Shown here: piece after piece, positions 31,766 to 38,861 of the stretch
How positions within the stretch are numbered: the first letter of the stretch is position 1
Layout: every line of letters starts with the position of its first letter
IMG/VR virus record: IMGVR_UViG_3300043436_005091
Span: 1-38,861 of that record
Length of the DNA stretch: 38,861 nt
Origin: a virus
Direction: 5' to 3' (one strand)
Notes under the pieces: generated by a model
The model's input: only the letters and a program-made list of their open reading frames with translations
Database searches by the model: none
Told to the model about the DNA's origin: nothing
Translations under genes and position numbers: made by a program

Positions 31766-33566
31766 TTTCGATAATAATTCTATCCTTCAGTTTAGAAATT
31801 TCATAAAAATAACCAAATTGAAAGTCTTGTAAGTCAAAGTTTTGTGTTGTAAATAATACATCCTCGTGACTATAAGAAGGATTCCACACCGCCATAGAAA
31901 TTCTCGGTACTTCAAACCCTATATCTACTCTTCTCGTAGAAATTCTCTTAACACCTTCAATATTTAAAATATCACTACTTATTTCCTGCAGATTAATTAA
32001 TTGTCCAAGTTCAATCTTATCAAAGTATGATTTAAAAATACCAGCTATTGTTTCTCTAAGTGTTATACTATTAGATCTTACTCTGCTATCTCTTTTAATT
32101 ACTAGAACCGTGTCGTCTTTTAAATCTACACATTCTTCTTCACCCGAGCTCGCTAGACCAATACTAAACGCTTTATATATAGGATCTACACATACAATAT
32201 TAGTAGTTAGTGTTTTCTTTAAATTACACTCATTTATTAATAATTGTTTTTGTGTTAAGTTTAAATAATTAGGAATCTGCTCGTTTATAATTGTTGATAT
32301 CTTTGGTACAGTAAAAATGTATACATTGTTAAAGGAAGTAGAGCTTGAAAATGCTACCTGATTAAACAGAACACGTGCATCATCATTAGGTTTGTTTAGA
32401 CCTATGTCATAGTAATATTTTAAGAACTCTCTAGTGTAAGAGTCGTTATCATAAACCTTAGTACTCTTTACTATATTATTAAAGCTTCGCTGTATAAAGT
32501 ATTCATAATCCTGCCTAGTTACTAATCTATTCTGAGTTGCAAAGATCTTTGGTGCGTTATTTCTTATATCATCTACTGTCTCAGCTTCGCCTATCGGTGA
32601 AGAACTATTAGGGTTATTAGCTATAATAGAAGGAAGTTGTGCAGGTGTTACTCTATTTACAGAAGAGTCATATATATTAGGTATAATTTGATTAAAGGTA
32701 GATGAATTAAAGAGTATAAATTTACCTCTTTGCAGTTGATTTGCTCCGATTACACCGCTAGTCCCCGATGAAACAACATAATAGATCTGTACCCTGTCGC
32801 CCTCTACAAGAGCTTTTCCGTTAATATCGTTACCAAACTTAAACTCATAATTACCATTCTCATTCAATCTCTTTTCATATCTTTGTGCAGTAGGAGCTTC
32901 AAGAAACAGTGAGCTAGTTTCAATCCACTCACTCCATGTATTATTTGTAATACTCCTTACAAACACTGAGAAAGAATTATCTGCTATAAAAGTAGGAGAG
33001 TTACTAATAGGGGAGCTGTCAACTATAGTTACAGTTTCGAAATTTTCACCTGTAGCGGTATACGGTGTATATTCACCAACACTTCCTTGATAGAGGGTGC
33101 TATTATCGATAAACACTCTCTGATCACCGGCTATAGTTTTTTCAAAGCTAATATCTCTTGTATTTGTAAAGGAGATGCCATTTACTATAATAGAACTAAA
33201 TCTAGGAACTGTATAGGTATTAGCTAGTAAGGTTGAAGTACCAGAAAGCGAAATAACTGCTAGAGACGTTTGTTTACCCGTAGGCTTGTATCCTATATTA
33301 GATACAATTTTGTTCATATTTGAATATAACTCCGCTGTAGTAAAGGTAGATTCTGAGGAAGTGGTGTTTAAATAGAAGAGCAGCACGTGATACATATATG
33401 CTACTATATCAATAAAAGCGTTTATATTAGATCCTTCAAATACTTGATCTCTAAATACTTCATTTTCATTTAATCTATTAATTATTAGATCCTTTAATGT
33501 AGTGGCGTCAAAAGCAGCGTAAGCATCTTTTGGTAGATTAAATTCTGTGAAATTTTCTGTGCTCAT
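31758..33566 (-). CDS. 6: Baseplate wedge protein, T4 gp6-like (baseplate J family)
   Basis: A 602-residue protein (T4 gp6 is about 660). The N-terminal phrase LKDLIINRLNEN, then EGSNINAFIDIVAYMYHVLLFYLN (44-67, read in pieces) and SNMNKIVSNIGYKPTGKQTS (82-101) is typical of gp6 and baseplate J proteins, as are ARxQxGxNGxxLxEGD-like residues FGNDINGKALVEGDRVQIYYVV in the middle and the C-terminal block IFKSYFDKIELGQLINLQEI, SSDILNIEGVKRISTRRV. In T4, gp6 dimers form the inner ring that joins neighbouring wedges and triggers sheath contraction. It follows the gp25-like gene by 3 bases, an arrangement also seen in T4-like cyanophages. Confidence 0.92.
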   Translation of the reverse strand: MSTENFTEFNLPKDAYAAFDATTLKDLIINRLNENEVFRDQVFEGSNINAFIDIVAYMYHVLLFYLNTTSSESTFTTAELYSNMNKIVSNIGYKPTGKQTSLAVISLSGTSTLLANTYTVPRFSSIIVNGISFTNTRDISFEKTIAGDQRVFIDNSTLYQGSVGEYTPYTATGENFETVTIVDSSPISNSPTFIADNSFSVFVRSITNNTWSEWIETSSLFLEAPTAQRYEKRLNENGNYEFKFGNDINGKALVEGDRVQIYYVVSSGTSGVIGANQLQRGKFILFNSSTFNQIIPNIYDSSVNRVTPAQLPSIIANNPNSSSPIGEAETVDDIRNNAPKIFATQNRLVTRQDYEYFIQRSFNNIVKSTKVYDNDSYTREFLKYYYDIGLNKPNDDARVLFNQVAFSSSTSFNNVYIFTVPKISTIINEQIPNYLNLTQKQLLINECNLKKTLTTNIVCVDPIYKAFSIGLASSGEEECVDLKDDTVLVIKRDSRVRSNSITLRETIAGIFKSYFDKIELGQLINLQEISSDILNIEGVKRISTRRVDIGFEVPRISMAVWNPSYSHEDVLFTTQNFDLQDFQFGYFYEISKLKDRIIIENE

Positions 33567-33569
33567 TTT

Positions 33570-34055
33570 TTATACGAAGGTGTATCCATCATTATTTAAT
33601 AAACCATGTAAGCTTAGATTGTAAACATTTAACGATGGTATAGATAAGTTTAAATTTATTTGATATTCCTGTTCATCCGGGTTTACTAAAACTCTAACTT
33701 CATTTAATTGAATTCTAGAATCTTGAGACGGCAATCCAAACAATATATCTTCTCCTAGAAAGTACCCCCTAACCTCAGTAACTGGCTCGAAAAGATAGTC
33801 TCTTAAATCTAAGCCAAAAGTAGGATTTAGTAGTTTTTCACCTGGTGATGTTGTTAGTATGTTCTTTAATGCTGTTAATACTGACCTAGTATCATAGATT
33901 GGCTTAAGATCTGATTTTTCATCTAATTTAAAAAGTTCATTATTTTCTGTGTAGGAAGGTTTTAAATCAAATTCAATGTCTTTATACTGATAACCATTAC
34001 GCAAAGCGTTTTCAGTTTGCGTAGTAGGTTTAACAACATTGAGTTTAATAGCCAT
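33570..34055 (-). CDS. 25: Baseplate wedge protein, T4 gp25-like
   Basis: A 161-residue protein (T4 gp25 is about 130). It has the family core: YDTRSVLTALKNILTTSPGE, LLNPTFGLDLRDYLFEPV, then SRIQLNEVRVLVNPDEQEY and a final pair of beta strands (INLNLSIPSLNVYNLSLHG). This is the GPW/gp25 fold that connects the wedge to the end of the sheath. The N-terminal 50 residues are an extra arm (YQYKDIEFDLKPSY). It is directly upstream of the gp6-like gene in the same operon, matching the physical contact of gp25 and gp6 in the T4 baseplate. No Shine-Dalgarno is seen at its ATG. Confidence 0.93.
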   Translation of the reverse strand: MAIKLNVVKPTTQTENALRNGYQYKDIEFDLKPSYTENNELFKLDEKSDLKPIYDTRSVLTALKNILTTSPGEKLLNPTFGLDLRDYLFEPVTEVRGYFLGEDILFGLPSQDSRIQLNEVRVLVNPDEQEYQINLNLSIPSLNVYNLSLHGLLNNDGYTFV

Positions 34056-34063
34056 AATTTTAA

Positions 34064-34333
34064 TTACCAGTTTTTACAAGAAAAATACCGAGCAGTTCCT
34101 GGCTTAGCAGTAGAACACTTATGCCTAGCTCTAAAGGACTTACGACGCTTTGGATTAGATTTTTTTATGCGTAAATTAGAATCACCATAATGTACTCTCT
34201 TATACCCAGTTTTTGTCTTAACACAACGCATGTATTTTTTTCCCTTTCTAGTTGAAGACTGCTGCTTTGTAGTCTTGGTACATCTAGCAGATTTCTCTAG
34301 AAGAATTTCTTCGACTAATAGGTCAAATTCCAT
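34064..34333 (-). CDS. Small basic Cys/His-containing phage protein
   Basis: An 89-residue, strongly basic protein. It has C18, C37, H48, H71, C73 and C86, and the conserved phrases YMRCVKTKTGYKRVHYGD (34-51), RIKKSNPKRRKSFRARHKC (55-73) and ARYFSCKNW (81-89). From memory, the RKSFRARHKC...ARYxSCKxW ending is widespread in small proteins or C-terminal tails of marine T4-like phages, without an assigned role that I can state. The basic charge and Cys/His pattern would suit nucleic-acid or zinc binding, as inference. The ATG at 34333 is 5 bases after CATAAATA, so a late class is likely. Confidence 0.85.
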   Translation of the reverse strand: MEFDLLVEEILLEKSARCTKTTKQQSSTRKGKKYMRCVKTKTGYKRVHYGDSNLRIKKSNPKRRKSFRARHKCSTAKPGTARYFSCKNW

Positions 34334-34336
34334 ATA

Positions 34337-34361
34337 ATTATTTATGTTAGGTATAAATAAT
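34337..34361. promoter_or_regulatory. Back-to-back late-promoter-like motifs
   Basis: Minus CATAAATA (34339-34346) and plus TATAAATA (34352-34359) stand only 5 bases apart. Each is followed by exactly 5 bases and then ATG (34333 minus; 34365 plus). The plus motif lies inside a longer possible frame from 34344, which argues that the real plus start is 34365. Confidence 0.6.
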
Positions 34362-34364
34362 AGT

Positions 34365-34946
34365 ATGGCTAAAAAGTATCTAACACTGGTAGAAGCATAC
34401 CTTAGTAGATTTCAACGTGGTGGTTTCCTCGTTGGTGATGTGTTTAAATTCAACGATAATTTCAAAACCCTAGATTGCTATAAAAATTTAGGACAAAACG
34501 TTAAAGATATGATCGATCAAATGATCGAAACAGGATTACACGTTAGAGTGGTTGGAATAAGAGATAAAGGCATGCCTAGATATCCTGGCAATCCTCAAAC
34601 ATCGTCAAATGATGTAGAGCTTTCTTTAGCTTTAGATAATGGCGGTGGTAGATACACACATTATATTAATCTAGCGCCAGAAATGGGGTCATCAGAGACA
34701 TATTACCCTAACCTACCCCCAATTCCTGATGCTGTAGTGCGTAAATCCAAAGTAAACATCAAGCCAGAAGAGTTAGAGAAGATAGACAACATTACTAACA
34801 AAACAGATAGAGGTACAGGTGCTTATATGGACACAGAAAGATCTCTGCCTAAAGATAACACTACACTTCCTTCAGTTCAAGCTACTCCATCACCAGCTGT
34901 TACTTCACATACACACGAATATCTCAAAGACTTAGCAAAAGCTTAA
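34365..34946 (+). CDS. Conserved T4-like phage protein of unknown function
   Basis: A 193-residue protein starting MAKKYLTLVEAYLSRFQRGG. An upstream ATG at 34344 would add seven residues but overlaps the late-promoter octamer, so I prefer 34365. The N-terminal domain has RGGFLVGDVFKF, NLGQNVKDMIDQMIETGLHV, RVVGIRD and ELSLALDNGGGRYTHYINLA; a linker PNLPPIPDAVVRKSKVNIKP follows; the last 50 residues are Ser/Thr/Pro-rich and disordered. From memory, proteins with the same RGGFLVGD and PNLPPIPD phrases occur in marine T4-like phages, but I know no assigned function. It converges on the clamp loader gene, the two stop codons overlapping in TTAA. Confidence 0.85.
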   Translation: MAKKYLTLVEAYLSRFQRGGFLVGDVFKFNDNFKTLDCYKNLGQNVKDMIDQMIETGLHVRVVGIRDKGMPRYPGNPQTSSNDVELSLALDNGGGRYTHYINLAPEMGSSETYYPNLPPIPDAVVRKSKVNIKPEELEKIDNITNKTDRGTGAYMDTERSLPKDNTTLPSVQATPSPAVTSHTHEYLKDLAKA

Positions 34947-35866
34947 GATACTCTCTCAAGGTTAATCCAACACGCAAAGCAGTTAATTTCTTTATCTAGA
35001 ACAAACGCGCTTTTATAGAGATGATCAGCAATTACTGCGATCATCTCTTTCTTTTTGAGATCCTGTATAGGTTGACCGTACAGGTAGTTAAGATAGTCAC
35101 GCATTAGTGTATCATAATCACCATAGAACGAATTTTCATTCTCAATAAGGTGCTTTCTTAATGATATAACATCTTTCTGCTCGATAGCAGAATGAATAGA
35201 TACGAGTAAAGCATTATCTACGTTAATAGTTGTAATAGCTAACGATCCATTAATACAGTTCTTTTGAATTTCGTTAATAGCTTTGCGAAGATCAGGAAAG
35301 TTAACCTTAACCATCTCTACAAACTTCTTCTTCTGTGTATCTTCTATTTCAATACCTTCTTGTTTAAGGATACTGTAAATTCTCTTTACCCCCTCTTCTA
35401 GTGTGGGCTTGATATCAAGAAACTGACATCTCGACTGTAAGGCGGGAATGATCTTATGCTTGTAATTAGCTGTAAGAATGAATCGAGTATACTTAGCAAA
35501 CGACTCCATCGTATTACGAAGAGCAGCCTGAGCCTGACTAGTAAGTCCATCACACTCGTCTAGAATAACTACCTTAACCTTACCATCAAACGACTTAGTT
35601 TGTGAGAAGTTAGTAACTTTATGTCTGATAGTATCAATACCAGACTCGTCAGATGCATTAATGTATAGGAAGTTACACTTAAGAATATCATTTACAATGA
35701 TTCTTGCTAGTGTCGTCTTACCAGTACCGGGTGTACCTACAAATAATAGGTTAGGAATCTCTTCTACAAAGCCCTTAACAATATCTTTATTCCTTTCTGA
35801 AAGAATAATATCATCAAGAGTTTGAGGTCTATACTTCTCAACCCAAATCTTATTGAAATCTAACAT
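34943..35866 (-). CDS. 44: Sliding-clamp loader AAA+ ATPase, T4 gp44-like
   Basis: A 307-residue AAA+ protein (T4 gp44 is 319). VEKYRPQTLDDI (9-20) is the standard RFC-type opening. Walker A is GTPGTGKT (44-51), Walker B VVILDECD (99-106), sensor 1 ILTANYKHKI (130-139) and the SRC arginine-finger motif S145-R146-C147. The C-terminal part is the collar helix bundle. The protein loads the gp45 clamp for DNA polymerase; no gp62 or gp45 gene is visible here. I choose the ATG at 35866, one base after the dUTPase stop, because the family N-terminus is MLDFNKIWVEKYRP; a frame extension to 35923 lies inside the dUTPase gene. Confidence 0.93.
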   Translation of the reverse strand: MLDFNKIWVEKYRPQTLDDIILSERNKDIVKGFVEEIPNLLFVGTPGTGKTTLARIIVNDILKCNFLYINASDESGIDTIRHKVTNFSQTKSFDGKVKVVILDECDGLTSQAQAALRNTMESFAKYTRFILTANYKHKIIPALQSRCQFLDIKPTLEEGVKRIYSILKQEGIEIEDTQKKKFVEMVKVNFPDLRKAINEIQKNCINGSLAITTINVDNALLVSIHSAIEQKDVISLRKHLIENENSFYGDYDTLMRDYLNYLYGQPIQDLKKKEMIAVIADHLYKSAFVLDKEINCFACWINLERVS

Positions 35867-35867
35867 A

Positions 35868-36299
35868 TTATTTACCTGATGAACCAAAACCACTTGCACC
35901 TCTGTCTGATTCGACAGTATCACCTTCTTCTACAGCTACATCATAGTTCTTATATACCACAAACTGTGCGATTCTATTACCTGTCCATACTTCATATTCG
36001 GTATCTGTGTTATTATAGAGCTTAATACCAGCATTTCCACGATAACCACTATCAATAATACCGGGATGAGGAGAAACACTGTGTTTAAACCCCATACCGC
36101 TACGACCTTCCACTCGAACCCAATACCCGGGAGTAATATACGCAAATTCTAGCCCTACATCAACTACCGCACTACCTCTTGCTGGAATCTTTTTATCTTC
36201 TACGCAATATACATCGAAACCTGTATCGGATTCATTGTTTTTAGTAGGTAGCTTAGCATTAGCGTTAGTTTTCTTAAATTTTAATGTAACTTCACTCAT
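35868..36299 (-). CDS. dut: dUTP diphosphatase (dUTPase)
   Basis: A 143-residue trimeric-type dUTPase with all five motifs: SDTGFDVYC (24-32), GRSGMGFK (65-72), GIIDSGYRGNAGI (80-92, catalytic base D83), GNRIAQFVVYK (107-117) and the flexible C-terminal RGASGFGSSGK (133-143). It converts dUTP to dUMP and pyrophosphate, lowering uracil in phage DNA and feeding thymidylate synthesis. Motif 3 has Gly (DSGYRG) where many have Asp (DSDYRG). Downstream, one base separates it from the clamp loader start, so the pair forms a nucleotide/replication operon. Its 49-base divergent upstream gap is AT-rich (AAATATTATAATATTT) and lacks the late octamer on this strand, consistent with earlier expression. Confidence 0.95.
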   Translation of the reverse strand: MSEVTLKFKKTNANAKLPTKNNESDTGFDVYCVEDKKIPARGSAVVDVGLEFAYITPGYWVRVEGRSGMGFKHSVSPHPGIIDSGYRGNAGIKLYNNTDTEYEVWTGNRIAQFVVYKNYDVAVEEGDTVESDRGASGFGSSGK

Positions 36300-36337
36300 A
36301 AAAATATTATAATATTTGATATATAGAAATCAAGACT

Positions 36338-36345
36338 AAATATAG
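36338..36345 (+). promoter_or_regulatory. Late-promoter-like variant before the putative terminase gene
   Basis: Plus-strand CTAAATA in GACTAAATATAGCGT, ending 6 bases before the ATG at 36349. The second base departs from TATAAATA, so support is moderate. Confidence 0.35.
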
Positions 36346-36348
36346 CGT

Positions 36349-36795
36349 ATGGAGGAAGATTTAGATGTCGTAGTAAATGACATTATTACTCAGCTTAAAG
36401 GTACCACAGCTCTTACAAAAAGAGAACCTGCAGAAGAGCTAGATAAAGAAAAGCTTGAAGAGTTTATTATTAAAAACTCAGGAAAGCTTATTGTTAAAAC
36501 TCTAGATATTGTAGATGATGTTCAGGCGTATATATCTTCAGCTCCAGAAGCGAAAGATGTAACTGCATTAGCAGAATTGTTAAAAGCTGCGTCTTCATCT
36601 ATTGAGGCTCTTAACAAAGTTTATACCTCTATTGAAAAGAATAAGACTGTAAAAGAAGTAAAACAGATGGATATAGATTCTCGTGAAAAAATTAACGTTC
36701 AGGATAACGCTACCTTTCTGCTATCACGTAAGGAGATAATGCAAGAACTTATCGGTAAGAGTAAAGAGGATGATAGTAAAGTCGTGGATGTTTAG
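36349..36795 (+). CDS. Possible terminase small subunit (gp16-like)
   Basis: A 148-residue acidic, almost wholly helical protein. The central block KNSGKLIVKTLDIVDDVQAY, then ISSAPEAKDVTALAELLKAA and SIEALNKVYTSIEKNK, followed by KQMDIDSREKINV, resembles from memory the small terminase subunit of T4-like cyanophages, in which helical pairs build the DNA-recognition ring. No large terminase gene is in view to confirm it. A generic helical scaffold or chaperone is the alternative. The stop TAG overlaps the stop of the convergent lysozyme-like gene in TTAG. The GGAGG after the ATG is inside the coding sequence and not a ribosome-binding site. Confidence 0.5.
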   Translation: MEEDLDVVVNDIITQLKGTTALTKREPAEELDKEKLEEFIIKNSGKLIVKTLDIVDDVQAYISSAPEAKDVTALAELLKAASSSIEALNKVYTSIEKNKTVKEVKQMDIDSREKINVQDNATFLLSRKEIMQELIGKSKEDDSKVVDV

Positions 36796-38474
36796 CCTCC
36801 TGAAGCTCTACGAACTTTATTCATAGAAGCTGCAGCATAATAGCCGCCTGCACCCTTGCCAGAACTACCACTTACAATATATCCTGTCTTAGGTACATTT
36901 CTTTCAAATATTCTCACAGCTGTTAGAGTATTATTATATGGATCAAACGCTTCTGCCTCTGTCCAGTTCTTACCGGTTGGATTTGCACCATATCTCGACC
37001 CGTCTAATGTTGAGATTTGGAACCAACCAAGTGAACCACCTGGATCAGCGTCATTTCTTGTTTTTGGATTAAAACTAGATTCGTATTTAGCTAATCTTAC
37101 AAAGAAATTAGTCCATTCTTCTTCTGACCCTGTAGTTATACCGTATTTACTACCGTCTTGAGGTACATACCCTATTAAGCTCGATCCTTTTAATGCCTGT
37201 TGAATATATTTTTTAGCTTCTTCAGCTGAAGCGCCAGTAGGTATTGGTAGTCCATTTGTAATTTTATTACCTGCTGCTGAAGCTGGTTCTGCATAATCAC
37301 AAGAACTCATACTAGTAGTTGTTCTAGCTTTATAGTCATTATTTGTTTTACCTGTTGTATTCATAGAGAAAGAATCATCTCCTCTCTTATTGTTTATAGG
37401 GTCCTTAGAGGTAAAGCTCTTATTATGTTCAGGATTATAAGGCTCGTATCTAGCGGCTTGTTGAAACTTATTAAAACATCCACCTAAGTCATCAGCAGCT
37501 TTTTTTAATATCTTTGAAGACATCTTTGTTACATTTAGATATGAATCTAAATCAGGTAGATATTTATAGCCAGTAGAATCAGTGTTAAGGGATTGACCTG
37601 CTAAAGCTTTTTGTATTATTTTTTGCTTCTTCTCTGGATCCTTAGCAAAAAACATTTCAGTTGATTGCTCTATAGCTTGTTGACCAATTTGACCTAGTTC
37701 TATTATACTATTTTTAATAGACATAGGTACCTTTTTAAATATTGTATCAGGTACACCGCCTATTGCGTTAAAGAAGTTATTTTTTAGCTCGCCCCATGTA
37801 GGCATGGTAGTAGAGTTCATCATTGAGACTTGATTAGCTAAAGATGCAATACTATCAGAGGTCTCAGAAAATAAATTACAAGGTGAATTTAAGCAATCTT
37901 CAAGAGCGTTTTTAAGAGCGTTATTAAAATTTGAGTTAAATGCAATATCTGAAAGTTGCTGCGGTGTATAGCCGGTAGCTAGACTAACTCTCTCGTATAA
38001 TATTTTTTCTGGGGTTGGGAAGGGTATACCCTCAGGAGTAGTAGGAGCTATACCTGATACTGTTGGGAATGTAGTTAACTGCTCGTTAATATATTTTCCT
38101 ATCTCTTCTCTTTCTCTCTCATCATCTGGTAGAGAGTTTGGATCTTTTTTAGGAATATCAGGCAGGCTATCAAAGAGATCATTTATTCTGTTTATATGAT
38201 CATCGAACACAGGATACGTCTTCATCTTATCTGTGTAAAACTCAGCTGTACTTACATCAATATACGAACTACTTAAAATCAAAAGATTAGTAACTTTTTC
38301 AGCCGCTATTGGATCACTTCTTAATGCTTTATGAAACTCTACCGCTAGGTCAATATCAAGTGATAAATTAGGATCATCTACAAAAGGGCAAAGATCAGTA
38401 TTCTCTCTTAAGAATTCTTTACTATACGCAAATCCAAAAAGTTTTTCTGCTAAGTTGTGTTTATATATTACCAT
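36792..38474 (-). CDS. Tail protein with C-terminal lytic-transglycosylase-like domain
   Basis: A 560-residue protein. The C-terminal domain (about 445-550) has the lysozyme/SLT plan: WTNFFVRLAKYESSFNP (454-470) with catalytic E465, GGSLGWFQIS (479-488) as the GxxGxxQI strand, and FDPYNNTLTAVRIFERN (510-526) as the following helix. The first 440 residues are helical, then Asn/Ser/Thr-rich and disordered (350-400), with no signal peptide. The long non-enzymatic N-terminus and fibre-type neighbours suggest a virion-associated enzyme that opens peptidoglycan during DNA entry, the job of gp5 in T4, rather than a lysis endolysin. Enzyme class is inferred from motifs. Confidence 0.8.
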   Translation of the reverse strand: MVIYKHNLAEKLFGFAYSKEFLRENTDLCPFVDDPNLSLDIDLAVEFHKALRSDPIAAEKVTNLLILSSSYIDVSTAEFYTDKMKTYPVFDDHINRINDLFDSLPDIPKKDPNSLPDDEREREEIGKYINEQLTTFPTVSGIAPTTPEGIPFPTPEKILYERVSLATGYTPQQLSDIAFNSNFNNALKNALEDCLNSPCNLFSETSDSIASLANQVSMMNSTTMPTWGELKNNFFNAIGGVPDTIFKKVPMSIKNSIIELGQIGQQAIEQSTEMFFAKDPEKKQKIIQKALAGQSLNTDSTGYKYLPDLDSYLNVTKMSSKILKKAADDLGGCFNKFQQAARYEPYNPEHNKSFTSKDPINNKRGDDSFSMNTTGKTNNDYKARTTTSMSSCDYAEPASAAGNKITNGLPIPTGASAEEAKKYIQQALKGSSLIGYVPQDGSKYGITTGSEEEWTNFFVRLAKYESSFNPKTRNDADPGGSLGWFQISTLDGSRYGANPTGKNWTEAEAFDPYNNTLTAVRIFERNVPKTGYIVSGSSGKGAGGYYAAASMNKVRRASGG

Positions 38475-38483
38475 ATAATTAGT

Positions 38484-38861
38484 TTAATTTCTTAGAGGTG
38501 GTAGTAAACTCGGGTCAGGATCAAGTACTGGATCGGTGAAAGGTACTCTGACAGGCTTAGTCGATGGAACATCAGTATAGTCTGGAACATCGTATGGGTT
38601 AAGTATGTTTCTTTTTGCGGGAACTTTAAAGGGATTTGCATCAGTAGCCTGAAGATCAGACGAAATACCTCCTGGTCCATAAAAGGTTAAGTTTTTTAAA
38701 TCCTCCGCAAGGTGATCTAAATCACTGTAATTATTAGGAGCAGTACCTGATCCTGACCTGGGTGTACTACCACCTCCACCGGCACCGCTTGACCTACCTA
38801 TAGGAAGATTTGATGCTCCTGTACCAGAACCGTTAATTGCAGATGAAGTAGGTATCTCAGA
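38484..38861 (-). CDS. Proline/glycine-rich virion protein, C-terminal part (runs off the right edge)
   Basis: The frame is open from the window edge to a TAA at 38484-38486, giving the last 125 residues of a larger protein. It starts with a Ser/Gly-rich linker (SSGAGGGGSTPRSGSG), then a short ordered part (NNYSDLDHLAEDLKNLTFYG) and a Pro/Asp-rich tail (NPYDVPDYTDVPSTKPVRVP, DPDPSLLPPLRN). No motif is recognised. The gene is 9 bases upstream of the lysozyme-like tail gene and co-directional, so it is probably another virion component. A 62-residue frame over the same bases is a shadow. Confidence 0.75.
   Translation of the reverse strand, partial: SEIPTSSAINGSGTGASNLPIGRSSGAGGGGSTPRSGSGTAPNNYSDLDHLAEDLKNLTFYGPGGISSDLQATDANPFKVPAKRNILNPYDVPDYTDVPSTKPVRVPFTDPVLDPDPSLLPPLRN

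Noticed and set aside
35867-35923. N-terminal extension of the clamp loader frame
   Set aside because: It lies inside the dUTPase gene and adds residues not found before the family's VEKYRP opening; the ATG at 35866 fits.
38492-38680. A 62-codon minus-strand frame near the right edge
   Set aside because: A longer frame, open to the window edge and ending at 38484, covers the same bases with a composition typical of virion linkers.
1-38861. tRNA genes, insertion sequences, integrase or attachment sites
   Set aside because: I looked for tRNA arm signatures, transposase or integrase motifs and terminal repeats by eye and found none; a tRNA scan would be needed to exclude them fully.

Overview
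The window is AT-rich DNA (roughly one third G+C by eye) with almost no intergenic space, and most genes sit on the minus strand. The right half carries recognisable T4-type contractile-tail phage genes: a gp25-like baseplate wedge protein, a gp6-like baseplate wedge protein, a gp44-like sliding-clamp loader ATPase, a dUTPase, a possible small terminase subunit and a tail-associated lytic-transglycosylase-like protein. With many large fibre and beta-sandwich proteins, this points to a T4-like myovirus, probably marine. The host cannot be named. Shine-Dalgarno sequences are nearly absent, so the host may not depend on them.

Layout. 1-4343 (minus): tail and virion-surface proteins, namely a partial virion protein, a lectin-like protein, two very small genes and two fibres that share an N-terminal repeat domain, one with a tail-collar domain. 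4433-16050: a metabolic island of one plus-strand radical SAM gene and thirteen tightly packed minus-strand genes. These are a HisC-like aminotransferase, a PIG-L deacetylase, an NAD-dependent epimerase, an RmlD-like reductase, a compact DegT-type aminotransferase, three glycosyltransferases, a second radical SAM enzyme, two tandem amidinotransferases and two proteins I do not recognise. 16092-23060 (minus): tail proteins, including an S74 self-cleaving chaperone protein, an NHL-propeller-like protein and a LamG-like protein. 23132-25325 (plus): a fibre with thirty 10-residue repeats and its likely assembly chaperone. 25505-34333 (minus): the baseplate block. 34365-38861: replication, nucleotide and packaging genes, then a lysozyme-like tail protein and a partial proline-rich protein.

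How it fits together. The island lies between fibre genes and encodes enzymes to make, aminate, amidinate and transfer sugar-like molecules. My inference is that it builds a nitrogen-rich, perhaps guanidino-bearing, glycan or cyclitol for the virion or the host surface. Two amidinotransferases, two PLP aminotransferases and two radical SAM enzymes recall the logic of streptidine-type aminocyclitol pathways.

Regulation. A T4-late-promoter-like octamer (N-ATAAATA and near variants) lies 5-16 bases, mostly 5-7, upstream of the start codon of many structural genes on both strands. If it acts as in T4, many late mRNAs would be leaderless or almost so. I saw no such motif at the start of the island operon.
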